A DNA stretch of 64,000 bases from Romanomermis culicivorax (GCA_963922205.1 CAWUHX010000505.1:1-64000), one strand, 5' to 3'; counted from the stretch's first letter, positions 1 to 11,110 are shown. The notes: generated from the sequence alone by a model not told the origin. Program-made: numbers and translations.

Positions 1-790
1 AATTTTATGGAATTCAAGGACTTGTTGAAAATCTGTTAAAAATTTAGATTTTTTATAATAAAAAAAATCGATAATTTTTTGAAACTCTGCTAAAAATTTG
101 AATTTTTTTCACAATTTTTATCGGATAAAAATGGAAAAATTCATTAAATTCAGCTTGAAACATGAATTTTATAAAGTTTTTTCAGCGAAAAATTCATAAA
201 TTTGCTGAAAGTCTGCTCGAAATTTGAATTCTTTTATAGAATTTTTTCCGAAACAATTCAACGATTTCATGATATTCTGCTGGAAATTTCAATTTTCTGG
301 AAGTTTTTGGTGGAGAAGAAATTTTTTTCTTTCTTTCTCATCAATTTTTTTTTGCGAAACTCTGCGCAAAATTTGAATTTTTGGAATTTTTTCCACCAAA
401 CAATGTTAAATTCGTTGACATTTTGCTAAAAATCTGAATTTCTTTAGAATTTTTCTCAAAAAAAAATTGCACAACTTTATGAAATAATCCACAAAATTTA
501 CATTTTTCTTAGAATTTTTCACGGAAAAATTATTCAGTTTTAAGAAATTCTGCTCAAAATCTGAATTTTTAGAAATTTTCTCGAAAAAACCGAACAATTT
601 TTTTGAAATTTTTCCTAGAAAAAGTTGAGAAATTTGTTGAACTTTTACTCAAAATTTGTTATTTATGAAATTTTCCAGGAAATACTGCGAAATTCATTGA
701 AATTCTACCGAAGGCTTGAATTTTCAAAAATTTTTTTTGCGAAACTCTGCGCAAAATTTGAATTTTTTGGAATTTTTCCACCAAATCGGG
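1..790. repeat. AT-rich degenerate tandem repeat
   Basis: This is a degenerate AT-rich repeat whose units of roughly 60-70 bases carry variants of GAAATTCTGCTCAAAATTTG. The phrase CTCTGCGCAAAATTTGAATT occurs at about 359 and again at about 744. The same phrase style recurs in the 618-bp tandem repeat at 8.3-9.8 kb, so the two blocks look related. Short open frames here have low-complexity F/N/K composition and no splice or domain support, so I see no gene. Confidence 0.7.
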
Positions 791-799
791 TCTCCATTG

Positions 800-1720
800 A
801 TGAGTAGAATTTGTGCATGATATCTATCATCTGGGGCATTGAAGCAAAAAGTACCCGCAGGCAGGTGTTGATCCAGGGATCGACCTTAATGCACGTGTTT
901 CCAACACCCACACTTACCCGAAAAACTCAACTCTTAAAGTACTTAAACTCCACAATAAAATAATTCAAATCAGAAAACCTTTAGTTTCCTAATTTGAATC
1001 TCTCAAAGCTTAAAGCCAAGAGAGGAGAACTTTCTCCTAAAGTTTTACCTAGTAAAAACAACAACTTACATAACCAATAAACAATATTACGAAATGGGCG
1101 TGGCTAATACAATATAGGTTTCATGTGCTGACAAAAACTAAAGGCACGGGGAACAGTGACTAATACAAAACATATAAGGACAATCATGAAAAGAGAGCTC
1201 ACCCACAAGCGTGCAGAATCCGGGCTACAGTAAGATGCTCCAAAGTGGTCTGCTTCGCCCCACCCAAATCGTACCTGCGCATGTCTTTACAAAATCGACA
1301 AACTATTAGAAAATGCTGAAAATTGGCGAAAACACACTACAACACTATAAGATGCTGAGGAAAATATACAAAAGCACGTGAGTAAAAATACACAAAAAGA
1401 ACGCAGGAATAAAAAAACATGTTTTTGGCATCATGTGATAGTACCATGTTTACACTTTTTGTGTGGGTCAATAGGTTTATCCTCCAATGGCCACCCCAAT
1501 GGCATACAAAGGTGAGGGCATATATGTTATGCTGGCCGATTATTCATAAACAAAGACAGTAAAAAAAGGACGAGAAGAAGGCGAAACAGCACGAATGAAT
1601 ATTTGACCAATGGCCCAAATATTTATACGGGAAAAACAATGTACACCAAACCGGACGAAAAGATAATAGACAAAAATGTGGCCAAAGATGACATGCCTCA
1701 AGTGTTGTATTTGTAAATGG
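800..1720. other. Non-coding stretch, no gene recognised
   Basis: This is mixed-composition sequence without a convincing exon. The phrase near 868-890 (AGGGATCGACCTTAATGCAC) resembles 2293-2315, which suggests an old dispersed repeat. A second shared segment is listed separately at 1271-1339. The minus-strand open frame at 1540-1980 runs through SINE sequence and is not supported as a gene. Confidence 0.5.
1271..1339 (+). repeat. Dispersed repeat, copy A
   Basis: This segment beginning GTACCTGCGCATG and containing GACAAACTATTAGAAAAT is closely matched at 2695-2760, beginning GTACCTGCAGGCG. The two copies flank the first SINE pair at a distance. The family is not recognised. Confidence 0.55.
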
Positions 1721-1783
1721 TGACACGTAATGGGTAAACGCGTTGCTATCGTAACCATCACCAAACACTGTTTTGAAAAATAA

Positions 1784-1854
1784 TGCTCCACCGGGATTCG
1801 AACCCGGATCTCGTTGACTATAGTGCAGCGTTCTTCCGATTGAAGTACCGAGCC
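1784..1854 (-). pseudogene. tRNA-like body of SINE copy 1
   Basis: On the minus strand this 71-nt segment has a B box (GGGTTCGAATCCC type) and an A box close to TRGYNNARNNG. D-arm and T-arm pairing is visible. The anticodon arm (loop around CTATAGT) pairs poorly, so it is unlikely to be a working tRNA. Confidence 0.65.
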
Positions 1855-2055
1855 AGTGTTGCGATAGTTACGAACGGGTGATGTACGGCCCTGCGACACA
1901 TGACATTCCCCCCCCCTTGAAAGAAGGACGACCTCGTCCGTTGAAGATGCAGGTTCTGCGGCCCACCAATGTGGGACCATCCAAGCCTGGCCATGTCACG
2001 TAATGGGTAAACACGTTGCTATCGTAACCATCACCAAACACTGTTCGAAAAATAA

Positions 2056-2126
2056 TACTCGACCGGGATTTGAACCTGGATCTCATTGACTATAGTGCAG
2101 CATTCTACCAATTGAACTACCGAGCC
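2056..2126 (-). pseudogene. tRNA-like body of SINE copy 2
   Basis: Diverged copy of the same tRNA-like body. The B box has drifted to AGGTTCAAATCC and the D arm reads GTTCAATTGGTAGAA. It sits inside the second element of the pair. The poor anticodon stem again argues against a functional tRNA. Confidence 0.6.
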
Positions 2127-2179
2127 GGTGTTGCCATAGTTACGAAGGGGTGATGTACGGCCGTGCGACACGTGACAAT

Positions 2180-3385
2180 GGGATGGGCGTTTGGGGCGGC
2201 TCTGACCGATTTTTTGCCTCCTTGATCCGTCAGGTCGGAGGAGGAAGGGGTGTAAAATCGGCAAGGGGAATTGATGTGCAGGAGAGATGGCCAGGGATTG
2301 ACCTTAACCCCAGTGCTTCCCTGCGCCTGCCCTAAACCTCGGAATGACTCCTCACTCAGGGGCGAGAAGTCAAGAACAGAATACTATCTTCCCAAGAAAT
2401 GCCTGACTAAAAATAGTCAGACAAGGTAACACACTTTTGGACACAAATAAAACGTTTTTCTAACTAAACATTTATTTATAAAAGTTACCTAAAAATCGCC
2501 CCTTCCAAAAATATGACGTCTTAACAATATAAAGATAAGGCGAGTAATGTATAGGCGAAAATGGCAATTATAATATATGGATGATAGGCACGAGAAGAAT
2601 CAATAATATACACTAACTAATTCACAAAAAGCATCTTCTACAGTAACCATCATGCTGGGCCAGGTCTGGCATGGTTGCACATTTGTACCTGCAGGCGTTT
2701 TTACGAAATTGACAAACTATTAGAAAATCGTGAAAAATCAGCGGAAACACACTAAAACACAAAAACTGCATGCTCATGCACCAGCATGATGTGTGTGTGC
2801 AAACACATCAACACTACCACAAAATCATCAAAATTTGGGCACAACAGTCGATTTGACGTTTTACAGAAAGCCACAAGTGCAGTTTGCAAAACGCTATGAA
2901 AAATGCATTACGAAAGAATCACTTTTTTGAGAAAACTGGCACTTTTCCTTAAAGTACGCTTCCAAAAAGTAGGCTGATACCCATCAACTCTGGTCTCCGA
3001 GATGTTGAGGCTAAGCATCTAGAATTACCTCGAGGGAGCCGAATTGCTAGATTTTCAGTGCCTAAATTCCAATTTGCACATAACTCTTAGTGCCTGGAAG
3101 TTGCCAGTTTTTCAATGAAAATGATGAAAATACTTTCTAAAATGTCACTTGTAGTCGAACCAACGCACATTAACTACACATGAGATAATTTACAAAATAC
3201 GAGAAATCAGAATTGCATTAACAAATTCCAATTTACAGTAACCACAACGCAAGTATTCCATGGATGCATTTCCAGCATTCCTCCTGTGAATCGAAATCCA
3301 AATTGACACAAAATGCAAAAATATATATCCGTGATTTTGCACTAAAATGCTGAGTTAAAACGAACTTCAGTCATTCACAAGTGAA
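2180..3385. other. Non-coding stretch, no gene recognised
   Basis: Apart from the dispersed repeat at 2695-2760 I see no gene, RNA or clear tandem repeat. Composition is mixed and open frames are short and without splice support. Confidence 0.45.
2695..2760 (+). repeat. Dispersed repeat, copy B
   Basis: Second copy of the segment at 1271-1339. It shares GACAAACTATTAGAAAAT and a following AACACAC stretch, with scattered substitutions and a small length difference. Confidence 0.55.
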
Positions 3386-3459
3386 TTTTAAAGTGTGAAT
3401 TGATCCATAAAGTGTGAATTTTTTTTTTTTAATTTTAAAGTGTGAATTGATCCATAGGT
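3386..3459 (+). repeat. Short direct repeat
   Basis: The phrase TTTTAAAGTGTGAATTGATC followed by CATA occurs twice about 47 bases apart, separated by AAGTGTGAA and a T run. It immediately precedes a tRNA-like SINE head. Confidence 0.7.
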
Positions 3460-3461
3460 GG

Positions 3462-3650
3462 CATTCAGTGCACTGGACTCACAAACTCATAGGTTACAGT
3501 TCGAACCCCACTCCAGTCGAAATTTGGTAAAAGTTGTAGGTAGCCTGGACAAGGTAATAGGATTACTACCGAAACGTCACTTATCCATACTGTTCTGTTA
3601 CATACGTTGTATTGTTGTGTTATATCCTGTGTTATATGGCGTGTTATGAT
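3462..3650 (+). mobile_element. Possible tRNA-derived SINE, single copy
   Basis: The head contains a B-box-like AGTTCGAACCC at about 3498-3508 and an A-box-like CAGTGCACTGG about 30 bases upstream. It is followed by an unrelated ~130-bp tail. Acceptor and T stems do not pair cleanly, so it is read as a decayed tRNA-headed retroposon. Only one copy is seen in the window. Confidence 0.4.
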
Positions 3651-3659
3651 AGAGCATTT

Positions 3660-4785
3660 CACCATGATGTTAAAATTGACAAAGTAATGCCTACAAAAAA
3701 ATTTTCAATATGACTCTTGAAATCTGGTGATCTATGGTTTTACACATTTATTTACACATTTTTCACAAAAAATTTTGTTTTGGACACATTTTTTATGTAT
3801 TCGATAGACGTTTTTCAATGATTCCCTATGCTTGAGCATTGTTTTCAAGACATGTTTCACACTGTTTCAGATCAAGATTTCAATGTGTTTTGTGAAAAAA
3901 TTTAAAAAAATACAATTACAATATACATACGTATTACCTTATATATTTTTTTACATAAAGTTTTTTCCCAATTTACAGTAAGACTGAAAAAAGTGATCCA
4001 CAAGTTCAACTTTTTCAAAATTATGTAAATTTGTTCTCAATGAATCCACAGTAAACATTATCTTCCACCATTTCATAACTGGCCAACATTGATCCTTTGC
4101 TTTTGGATGCTTTCAAATAACATCGTTTTTGTTTCACTACCCATACGTAATGTGTACAGCTGCGGAAAAAAAATATTGTACGAAAGATCCAAAAAACACT
4201 GCTTTTTCACCTTTTATGCAAATGACAAAATTTTATACATTGCGAAATGTTTAAAGCCAGTTCATTTTCCACGTCATTTTTGGTGTAATTGCAATTATTT
4301 TGAACTAAAAAGTAAGTGTAAATTGAAGCATCAATCGATTTTTACACTTTACAACCTCGATTACTGTAATACTGTTCCAAAGAATTTTGAATCTTTGATT
4401 CAAAAATCAGCATACAAAATCGTTTTTTTCCTGATAAGAATTTAGCATTTGTCGTTTCAAGACCACTTGTTTCATGTTACATGGCTTCAGTACAGTATTC
4501 CATGTAAAATGTGTGCATCTACAGTAAGAAAAGTTTACACATTTTTATCGAATTTCAGACCACTTTACACTTACTTTACATTTTCGAAGCACAATTCGCT
4601 GCACATGTGCATAGAGCCTGCGTCTTCTTCATCTATATCATTACCCACATAATCACATGGTTCAGTGTTTACTGTATGACGCATGTATACAAAAATTTCA
4701 CACATGAAAATTCCATGAGTAGTAATAGGGATCCATAGTGGAGGTACACAAAAGACACCACCTTATCTGTGTGGAGCAATACAGG
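3660..4785. other. Non-coding stretch, no gene recognised
   Basis: AT-rich sequence without tandem structure that I can define. The plus-strand open frame at 4089-4445 has a mixed amino-acid composition but no recognised domain and no codon or splice evidence, so I do not call it. Confidence 0.4.
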
Positions 4786-4789
4786 GGGT

Positions 4790-5855
4790 GTAGAAGGTAT
4801 GCCCTATGTTATAACATGCCCTATGTTTCAACATGAGATATGTTATAAAATAGTATATTCTGTAACATGGTTTAGAACATTGTATATGTTATAACATATG
4901 TTATAAAATGAGATATTTTGTTACATAGAACAATATAACATGTCCAAAAGTGAAAAAAACTTTTTGCATGTAAAACATAGGCTCATGTTATAACATTGGA
5001 GTATGTTATAACACGTCAGTAGCACCGTACAAAACGTATACATGAAAGTTTAGCACCTTAACTGCGTGGGGCGATACTGAGGCTGTAGAAAGTATACACT
5101 ACGTTATAACATGCCCTACGTTTCAACATGAGATATGTTATAAAATAGTATATTCTGTAACATGGTTTAGAACATTGTATATGTTATAACATGGAGTATA
5201 TTATAACATGGGATATTTTGTAAACATAGAACAATGTTATAAAATGAGATATTTTATTACATAGAATAATGCTATAACATGTCCAAAAGTGAAAAAACTT
5301 TTTGCATGTAAAACATAGGCTCATGTTATAACATTGGAGTATGTTATAACACGTCAGTAACACTGTACAAAACACATGCACGAAAGTTTAGCGCCTTAAC
5401 TGTGTGGGGCGATACACAGGTGTAGAAAGTATACCCTATGTCATAACATGTGCTATGTTTCAACATGGGATATGTTATAGAATAGTATATGTTATAACAT
5501 GGTTGAGAACATGTATGTTATAATATTGTGTATATTATGAAATGTGATTCTTTTTTCACGTAGAACAATGCTATAACATGTCGAAAAGTGAAAAAAACTT
5601 TTTGTGTGTAAAACATAGGCCCATGTTGTAACATAGGAGTATGTTATAACATGTCAGTAGCACTGTACAAAACATATACATGAAAGTTTACTGCTTTAAC
5701 TGTGTGGCGTGATGCGGCGGGTGTAGAAAGTATACCCTATGTAATAAAATGCTCCATGTTTTAACATGATATGTGTCATAAAATAGTGTATGTTATAACA
5801 TGGTTCACAACAATGTATATGTTATAACATTGGGTATATTATAACATGGTTTTGA
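4790..5855. repeat. Palindromic GTTATAAC array, block 1
   Basis: Many copies of the perfect palindrome CATGTTATAACATG and its variants (GATATGTTATAA, TATGTTATAACA) are set in a higher-order unit of about 300-340 bp. Each higher-order unit also contains a phrase like ACTGTGTGGGGCGATAC (near 4765, 5061, 5400 and 5700), then GTGTAGAAAGTATACCCTATG, then the palindromes, then GTGAAAAAAACTTTTTGCATG. A second block of the same palindrome family lies at 15.9-17.4 kb. Confidence 0.8.
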
Positions 5856-6192
5856 GCACTGTATTTTTCACTATATTTTTCCAAAAATTGCATTTGCAAT
5901 CATATTCAATCATAATGAGCTCATAGAATATGCAGAAAGGACATTATTTTTCCATTATGACACCTACTAATGAACTAATAAACTGAAATTTGTCGTCGTA
6001 TTCCATAAGGATTCATGATGAGCTCATGGAATTACCAAAATTGACAACTTTCTACATCATTCCAGTCACTAATGAAGTAATGAAATCTATTTTTCGCTAT
6101 ATTTTCCCAAAAATTACAAACACAAACCATTTAGACGTATTTGTTCACCTAATGAAAAGTGGACCTACTTTAAGAACAAAGAACTGAATAAT
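5856..6192. repeat. Degenerate direct repeat, about 200 bp
   Basis: Two diverged copies share TTCACTATATTTTTCC / TTCGCTATATTTTCCC, CAAAAATT and ATGAGCTCAT(A/G)GAAT, and CACTAATGAA-type phrases. No coding potential is convincing. Confidence 0.4.
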
Positions 6193-6194
6193 GA

Positions 6195-6466
6195 TAGAGG
6201 ACCTAAGGTCGCAGGAATTGACCCTCTGACAGGTAGACCAACAGGGAACTTTGAAGAAAAACAAATATGTGGAGAGCCAGGTTGGATGAGAACGGTATGT
6301 GCCTCAACATCAAGTGTACCCACGAACCGAAGAAACCATCAACATCGGCGGAGATGACGTCAACAAAGTGATGCAATTCCAGTACCTCAGCTCCATCATT
6401 TGGGATGACAGGGATATCATTCCAGAAGCTAGAGCCCCTCCAAACTGCATGGTGCCAAGTTACAGG
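6195..6466 (+). pseudogene. LINE reverse-transcriptase relic
   Basis: A fragment of a non-LTR retrotransposon reverse transcriptase. The clearest part, 6332-6436, is open for 35 codons. It contains INIGGDDVNKVMQFQYLSS followed by IIWDDRDIIPEARA, the pattern of the late RT region (F-x-YLGS-I-x-D-GD-x-x-x-EI/DA-x-AR) of RTE/CR1-type elements. Upstream, LIEDLRSQ and CLNIKC-like phrases lie in other frames, so at least one frameshift is present. The fragment runs directly into SINE copy 3. The homology is by motif recall only. Confidence 0.7.
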
Positions 6467-6528
6467 TGACACGTAATGGCTAAACGCGTTGCCATCGTAA
6501 CCATCACCAAACACTGTTCAAAAAATAA

Positions 6529-6599
6529 TGCTCGACCGGGATTCAAACCCGGGTCTCTGTGACTATAGTGCAGCGTTCTTCCGATTGAACTACCGAGCC
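6529..6599 (-). pseudogene. tRNA-like body of SINE copy 3
   Basis: The 71-nt tRNA-like segment has a perfect A-box match (TAGTTCAATCG) and a B box weakened by one substitution (GGGTTTGAATCCC). Six of seven acceptor pairs can form; the anticodon stem has mismatches. Confidence 0.65.
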
Positions 6600-6798
6600 A
6601 GTGTTACAATAGTTACGAAGGGGTGATGTACGGCCGTGCGACACGTGACATTCCCCCCTTGAAAGAAGGACGACCTCATCCGTTGAAGATGCAGGTTCTG
6701 TGGCCCACCAATGTGGGACCAATCCAAGCCTTGCCATGACACGTAATGGGTAAACGCATTGCCATCGTAACCATTGCCAAACACTGTTCGAAAAATAA

Positions 6799-6869
6799 TG
6801 CTCGACCGGGATTCGAACCCGGGTCTCTGTGACTATAGTGCAGCGTTCTTCCGATTAAACTACCGAGCC
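6799..6869 (-). pseudogene. tRNA-like body of SINE copy 4
   Basis: The best-preserved B box of the four (CCCGGGTTCGAATCCCGG pairs across the T loop). The A-box region carries one change (GTTTAATCGG). The anticodon stem is still mismatched. Confidence 0.65.
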
Positions 6870-7130
6870 AGTGTTGCGATAGTTACGAAGGGGTGATGTA
6901 GGGCCGTGCGACACGTGACTTAGGCATCCTACCCACAGTACTTAGAAAAAAGCCGCCACCACCATTTTTTGAGTGACGTGATCTGAGGAATCTGTCGTAC
7001 AAATGGACACCTGACATATGTCACTTGTATGAATTGGTCATTGTCAGTTGTTTGATCGAGATTATTGTGCACGGCACTCACCTTCCCCACTATGACCACA
7101 TTTTCTTAACACTGCACAGGGATCGGTTAG

Positions 7131-7245
7131 TGCAGTGTGTAGTGCATTTGCCTCGAATGGAGAAGATTGAGGGTTCGAGCCACTCACCAAGCATTTCTTT
7201 TCTCATGCACTGGCCATGTGAATTTGGCCACATGGCATCTGGGAC
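7131..7245 (+). mobile_element. Second SINE family, copy 1
   Basis: A tRNA-like head (A-box-like TTAGTGCAGTG, then TTTGCCTCGAA, then B box GGGTTCGAGCC at about 7171-7181) is followed by a tail containing GTGAATTTGGCCAC at 7218. The same order of head and tail phrases recurs at 15062-15166, which defines a family different from the pairs at 1.7 and 6.5 kb. Confidence 0.6.
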
Positions 7246-7315
7246 CATATCAGGGGACCTTTTTCCTCGAAGGGTGGAGGGATGATGTAGTGGCACATCT
7301 GGGAGTACATCAGGG

Positions 7316-7402
7316 TTAGGCATAGGCTTAGGCTTAGGCTTAGGCTCAGGCTTAGGCTTAGGCTAAAGCTTAGGCTTAGGCTTAGGCTTAGGCTTAGGCT
7401 TC
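7316..7402 (+). repeat. Interstitial telomeric TTAGGC block
   Basis: About 14 units of TTAGGC, the nematode telomere repeat, with a few variants (CATAGGC, CTCAGGC, CTAAAGC). The block is embedded between a SINE and unrelated sequence, so it is interstitial rather than a chromosome end. Confidence 0.9.
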
Positions 7403-7566
7403 GTCATACGAATCAAAAATGACCATATTCATTTGATTCATAATATTAGACGTATGGACATATATACATTACAGTAGATAATTATTACGGTAGATAATCA
7501 CTGAAATGCTAGTATTCCGTAGCGCTCAGTAAATGAAAAAAACGCTCAATTATAATGCATCAAATA

Positions 7567-7676
7567 GTCGGCACTCAGTTGTCGGCGCTCATATGTCTGA
7601 CGCTCAGTTGTCATCGCGCTCAGTTGTCTGGCGCTCAGTTGTCGGCGCTCAATTGTCCGGCGCTCAATTGTCGGTG
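7567..7676 (+). repeat. Short GCGCTCAGTTGTC tandem repeat
   Basis: About seven copies of a 14-18-bp unit of the form GGCGCTCAGTTGTC, with CAATTGTC and CATATGTC variants. It is GC-richer than its surroundings. Confidence 0.8.
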
Positions 7677-7679
7677 CAC

Positions 7680-8295
7680 CGTAATCTAGTGGTGTAAATT
7701 TACTTTTTTCTAGCTGACAATACCACTTTACACAAAGATTTACAAACAGATAATTGCAAAATAGTGTAAAGTACCCGAATTGATTTCTGGTGTAAAGTGT
7801 TGAAATCGACTGACAATATGCTTTCCGACATTTGAAACAACATTCCGTCGCTGTATGCTATCATTCTGCAAATTTAACTTTCAATGGGACTTGCTAGGAC
7901 GAAAAGATTATATTGTCCAGTACTAGATGATATTTCAGAGCCCACAAGAGTCCTCTGGCCAGAGAACTAGTGCCTTACTGGGTTTGTCCTGGGAGTCAAA
8001 TGAGTGAGTTGATTCTCAAAATCTTCAAAGACATATTTAAAAAAAAGTTTATTCTACATTCTTCTTGAACATCTTATGTTTTTAGTAAAATCTAAGAGTC
8101 ATAAATTTGGAAATCACTTCCTTTTTATGGTGGCATATGTTTCATATTCCTCTATGTTCTAGCTTCCACTACTCTGGTGAAAATGTTGGGAATTATGTTA
8201 GTTTATTAGTATCAGGGTTTTTAAAAAATTTTAAAAAGACAAAAAAAATTTTTGAAAATGTTCAAAAAAAATTTGAAACTGTTGAAAAATTTTTG
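7680..8295. other. Non-coding stretch, no gene recognised
   Basis: Mixed sequence with no tandem structure or exon that I can support. It grades into AAAATTTTT-rich sequence after about 8220. Confidence 0.4.
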
Positions 8296-8302
8296 AAAAT
8301 GT

Positions 8303-9780
8303 GAAAATTTAGCAACTTGTCAAATTTGGGCTGAAAATTTAAATCTTGTTGGGCAATTTTTTACTGAAGAAAAAACTCAAGTTTTGTAAAATTCTCCCAC
8401 AAATTTGATTTTTTCCAGAATTTTATGGTGAATTTAGCAAAATTCTGTTGAATATCAAATATTTCTCGAAATTTGACGAAAAAATTGAAAAATTTTACGA
8501 AATTCTGCTCGAAATTTGAACTCTATAAATTTTTCTCTGAAAATAACATCTAAAATTTGTTGTAATTCTGCTAAAAATTTGAAATTTCAGCAATTTTCTC
8601 TTGACAAAAAAAGAACTCAAAAGAATTCTGCTCAGATTTTGAATTCTCTAGCATTTTTTCCAACAACGAAAAGCAAAAATTTTGCGAATTTGTGCACAAA
8701 AATTTGAAATTTATGCCATTCCACCTCAGAAATTTGAACAATTTGCTGAAATTCCAGTGCGAATAATGTTTTTTTTTCCAGTTTTTCCCAGGCAAAAAAT
8801 TACGAAATTTGTTTTGGAATTTAATTGAAGTTTTGAATTTTGGGCATTTTTTGCTTGAAAAATTTCAATTTTTGTCTGAAATTCTTTTAAAAATTTCAAT
8901 TTTTTTAGAATTTTCCCTATGAAAATTTAGCAACTTGTCAAATTTGGGCTGAAAATTTAAATCTTGTTTATGCAATTTTTTACTGAAGAAAAAACTCAAG
9001 TTTTGTAGAATTCTCCTGAAAATTTGATTTTTTCCAGAATTTTACGATGAATTTAGCAAAATTCTGTAGAATATCAAATATTTCTCGAAATTTGACCAAA
9101 AAATTGAAAAATTTTACGAAATTCTGCTCGAAATTTGAACTCTATAAATTTTTCTCTGAAAATAACATCTAAAATTTCTTGTAATTCTGCTAAAAATTTG
9201 AAATTTCAGCAATTTTCTCTTGACAAAGGAAGAACTCAAAAGAATTCTGCTCAAATTTTGAATTCTCTAGCATTTTTTCCAACAACGAAAAGCAAAAATT
9301 TTGCGAATTTGTGCACAAAAATTTGAAATTTATGCCATTCCACCTCAGAAATTTGAACAATTTGCTGAAATTCTAGTGCGAATAATGTTTTTTTTCCAGT
9401 TTTTCCCAGGCAAAAAATTACGAAATTCGTTTTGGAATTCAATTGAAGTTTTGAATTTTGGGCATTTTTTGCTTGAAAAATTTGAATTTTTGTCCCAAAT
9501 TCTTTTAAAAATTTCAATTTTTTTAGAATTTTCCCCATGAAAATAGAGCATTTTGTCGATTTTGGGCTGAAAATTTAAATCTTGTTGGGCAATTTTTTAC
9601 TGAAGAAAAAACTCAAGTTTTGTAAAATTCTCCTGAAAATTTGATTTTTTCCAGAGTTTTATGGTGAATTTAGCAAAATTCTGTTGAATATCAAATATTT
9701 CTCGAAATTTGACGAAAAAATTGAAAAATTTTACGAAATTCTGCTCGAAATTTGAATTCTATAAATTTTTCTCTGTAAAT
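8303..9780 (+). repeat. 618-bp tandem repeat, about 2.4 copies
   Basis: The phrase GAAAATTTAGCAACTTGTCA begins units at 8303 and 8921, and a diverged form begins the third at 9539, giving a 618-bp period. Each unit is itself built from ~60-bp AT-rich subunits similar to those at 1-790. The third copy is cut off at about 9780 by the TATTG microsatellite. Open frames on both strands are products of the low complexity. Confidence 0.85.
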
Positions 9781-11110
9781 AAATTGTATTATACTGTATC
9801 ATACTGTATTGTAATGTACTGTATTATATTGTACTGTATTGTATTGTACTGTATTGTATTGTACTGTATTGTATTGTACTGTATTGTATTGTACTGTACT
9901 GTTTTGTATTATATTGTGTTGTATTCTAGTATACTGTCACCAAGTACTACACTTTACTGTAATGTATTGTGCTGTATTGTATTGTACTGTATTGCATTGT
10001 ACTGTATTATATTGTAATGTATTGTACTGTATTGTATTGTATCATATTGTATTGTACTGTATTGTATTTTATTGTATCGTACTGTATTGTTTTGTATTGT
10101 ATTGTATTGTAATGTATTGTACTGTATTGTATTGTACTGTATTGTATTGTACTATATTGTATTTTATTGTATCGTACTGTATTGTTTTGTACTGTATTCT
10201 ATTGTGCTGTATTGTATTGTATTGTATTTTATTGTATCGTACTGTATTGTTTTGTACTGTATTCTATTGTGCTGTATTGTATTGTATTGTATTCTATTGT
10301 ATTGTATTGTATTGTATTGTACTGTATTGTATTGTGCTGTATTGTATTGTACTGTATTGCATTGTACTGTATTGTATTGTAATGTATTGTACTATATTGT
10401 ATTGTACTGTATTGTATTGTATCATATTGTATTGTACTGTATTGTATTTTAATGTATTGTAATGTATTGTATTGTACTGTATTGTATTGTACAGTATTGT
10501 ATTTTATTGTATCGTACTGTATTGTTTTGTACTGTATTGTATTGTACTGTATTGTATTGTACTGTTTTGCATTGTACTGTATCGTACTGTGTTGTTTTGT
10601 ACTGTATTCTATTGTACTGTATTGTATTGTACTGTATTGTATTGTATCATATTGTATTGTACTGTATTGTATTGTAATGTATTGTACTGTATTGTATTGT
10701 ACTGTATTGTATTGTATCATATTGTATTGTAATGTATTGTATTGTATCATATTGTATTGTATCATATTGTATTGTACTGTATTGTATTTTATTGTATCGT
10801 ACTGTATTGTTTTGTATTGTATTGTGTTGTAATGTATTGTACTGTATTGTATTGTACTGTATTGTATTGTACTGTATTGTATTGTACTGTATTGTATTGT
10901 ACTGTTTTGCATTGTACTGTATCGTACTGTATTGTTTTGTACTGTATTGTTTTGTACTGTATTCTATTGTGCTGTATTGTATTGTACTGTATCGTATTGT
11001 ACTGTGTCGTATTGTACTGTATTGTATTGTTCTGTATTGTATTGTGCTTTATTGTATTGTTTTGTATTATATTGTATTATATTCTAGTATTCTGTCACCA
11101 AGTAGTACAA
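9781..11110 (+). repeat. TATTG/TACTG pentanucleotide microsatellite
   Basis: About 1.3 kb of nearly pure 5-bp units, mostly TATTG alternating with TACTG (10-bp period), with sporadic TTTTG, TATCA and TGCTG variants. The phrase ATTCTAGTAT(A/T)CTGTCACCA followed by AGTA occurs near both ends (9923 and 11081). Translations in all frames are low-complexity CIVLY/TIQYN repeats, not genes. Confidence 0.95.

Larger units (their letters stand above)
1721..2177 (-). mobile_element. tRNA-derived SINE pair with linker (copies 1 and 2)
   Basis: Two copies of a ~184-bp element lie head to tail at about 1721-1904 and 1994-2177, separated by an ~80-bp linker. Read on the minus strand, each has a short leader, a 71-nt tRNA-like body, and a tail containing TTTGGTGATGGTTACGAT. 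The tRNA-like body is flanked by imperfect inverted repeats: CGTAACCATCACCAAACACTG on one side against CAGTGTTGCGATAGTTACG on the other. The same two-element-plus-linker arrangement recurs at 6467-6919, linker included, so the pair appears to have been copied as a unit or to be one composite element. I infer RNA polymerase III-driven retroposition from the boxes. No target-site duplication was established. Confidence 0.7.
6467..6919 (-). mobile_element. tRNA-derived SINE pair with linker (copies 3 and 4)
   Basis: Second occurrence of the two-SINE arrangement, with elements at about 6467-6650 and 6737-6919 and the same ~85-bp linker containing GAAAGAAGGACGACCTC. Copies 3 and 4 are closer to each other in the tRNA-like body (both read CTGTGACTATAGTGCAGCG) than to copy 2, so local copying or conversion is possible. 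The left end abuts a reverse-transcriptase relic. Confidence 0.7.

Noticed and set aside
4089..4445. 118-codon plus-strand frame
   Set aside because: No recognised motif, no neighbouring exon that fits its phase, and a K/F/N/C-rich composition expected of AT-rich DNA.
6529..6869. Functional tRNA genes on the minus strand
   Set aside because: The A and B boxes and T arm are good, but the anticodon stem is mismatched and the segments recur within a repeated SINE.
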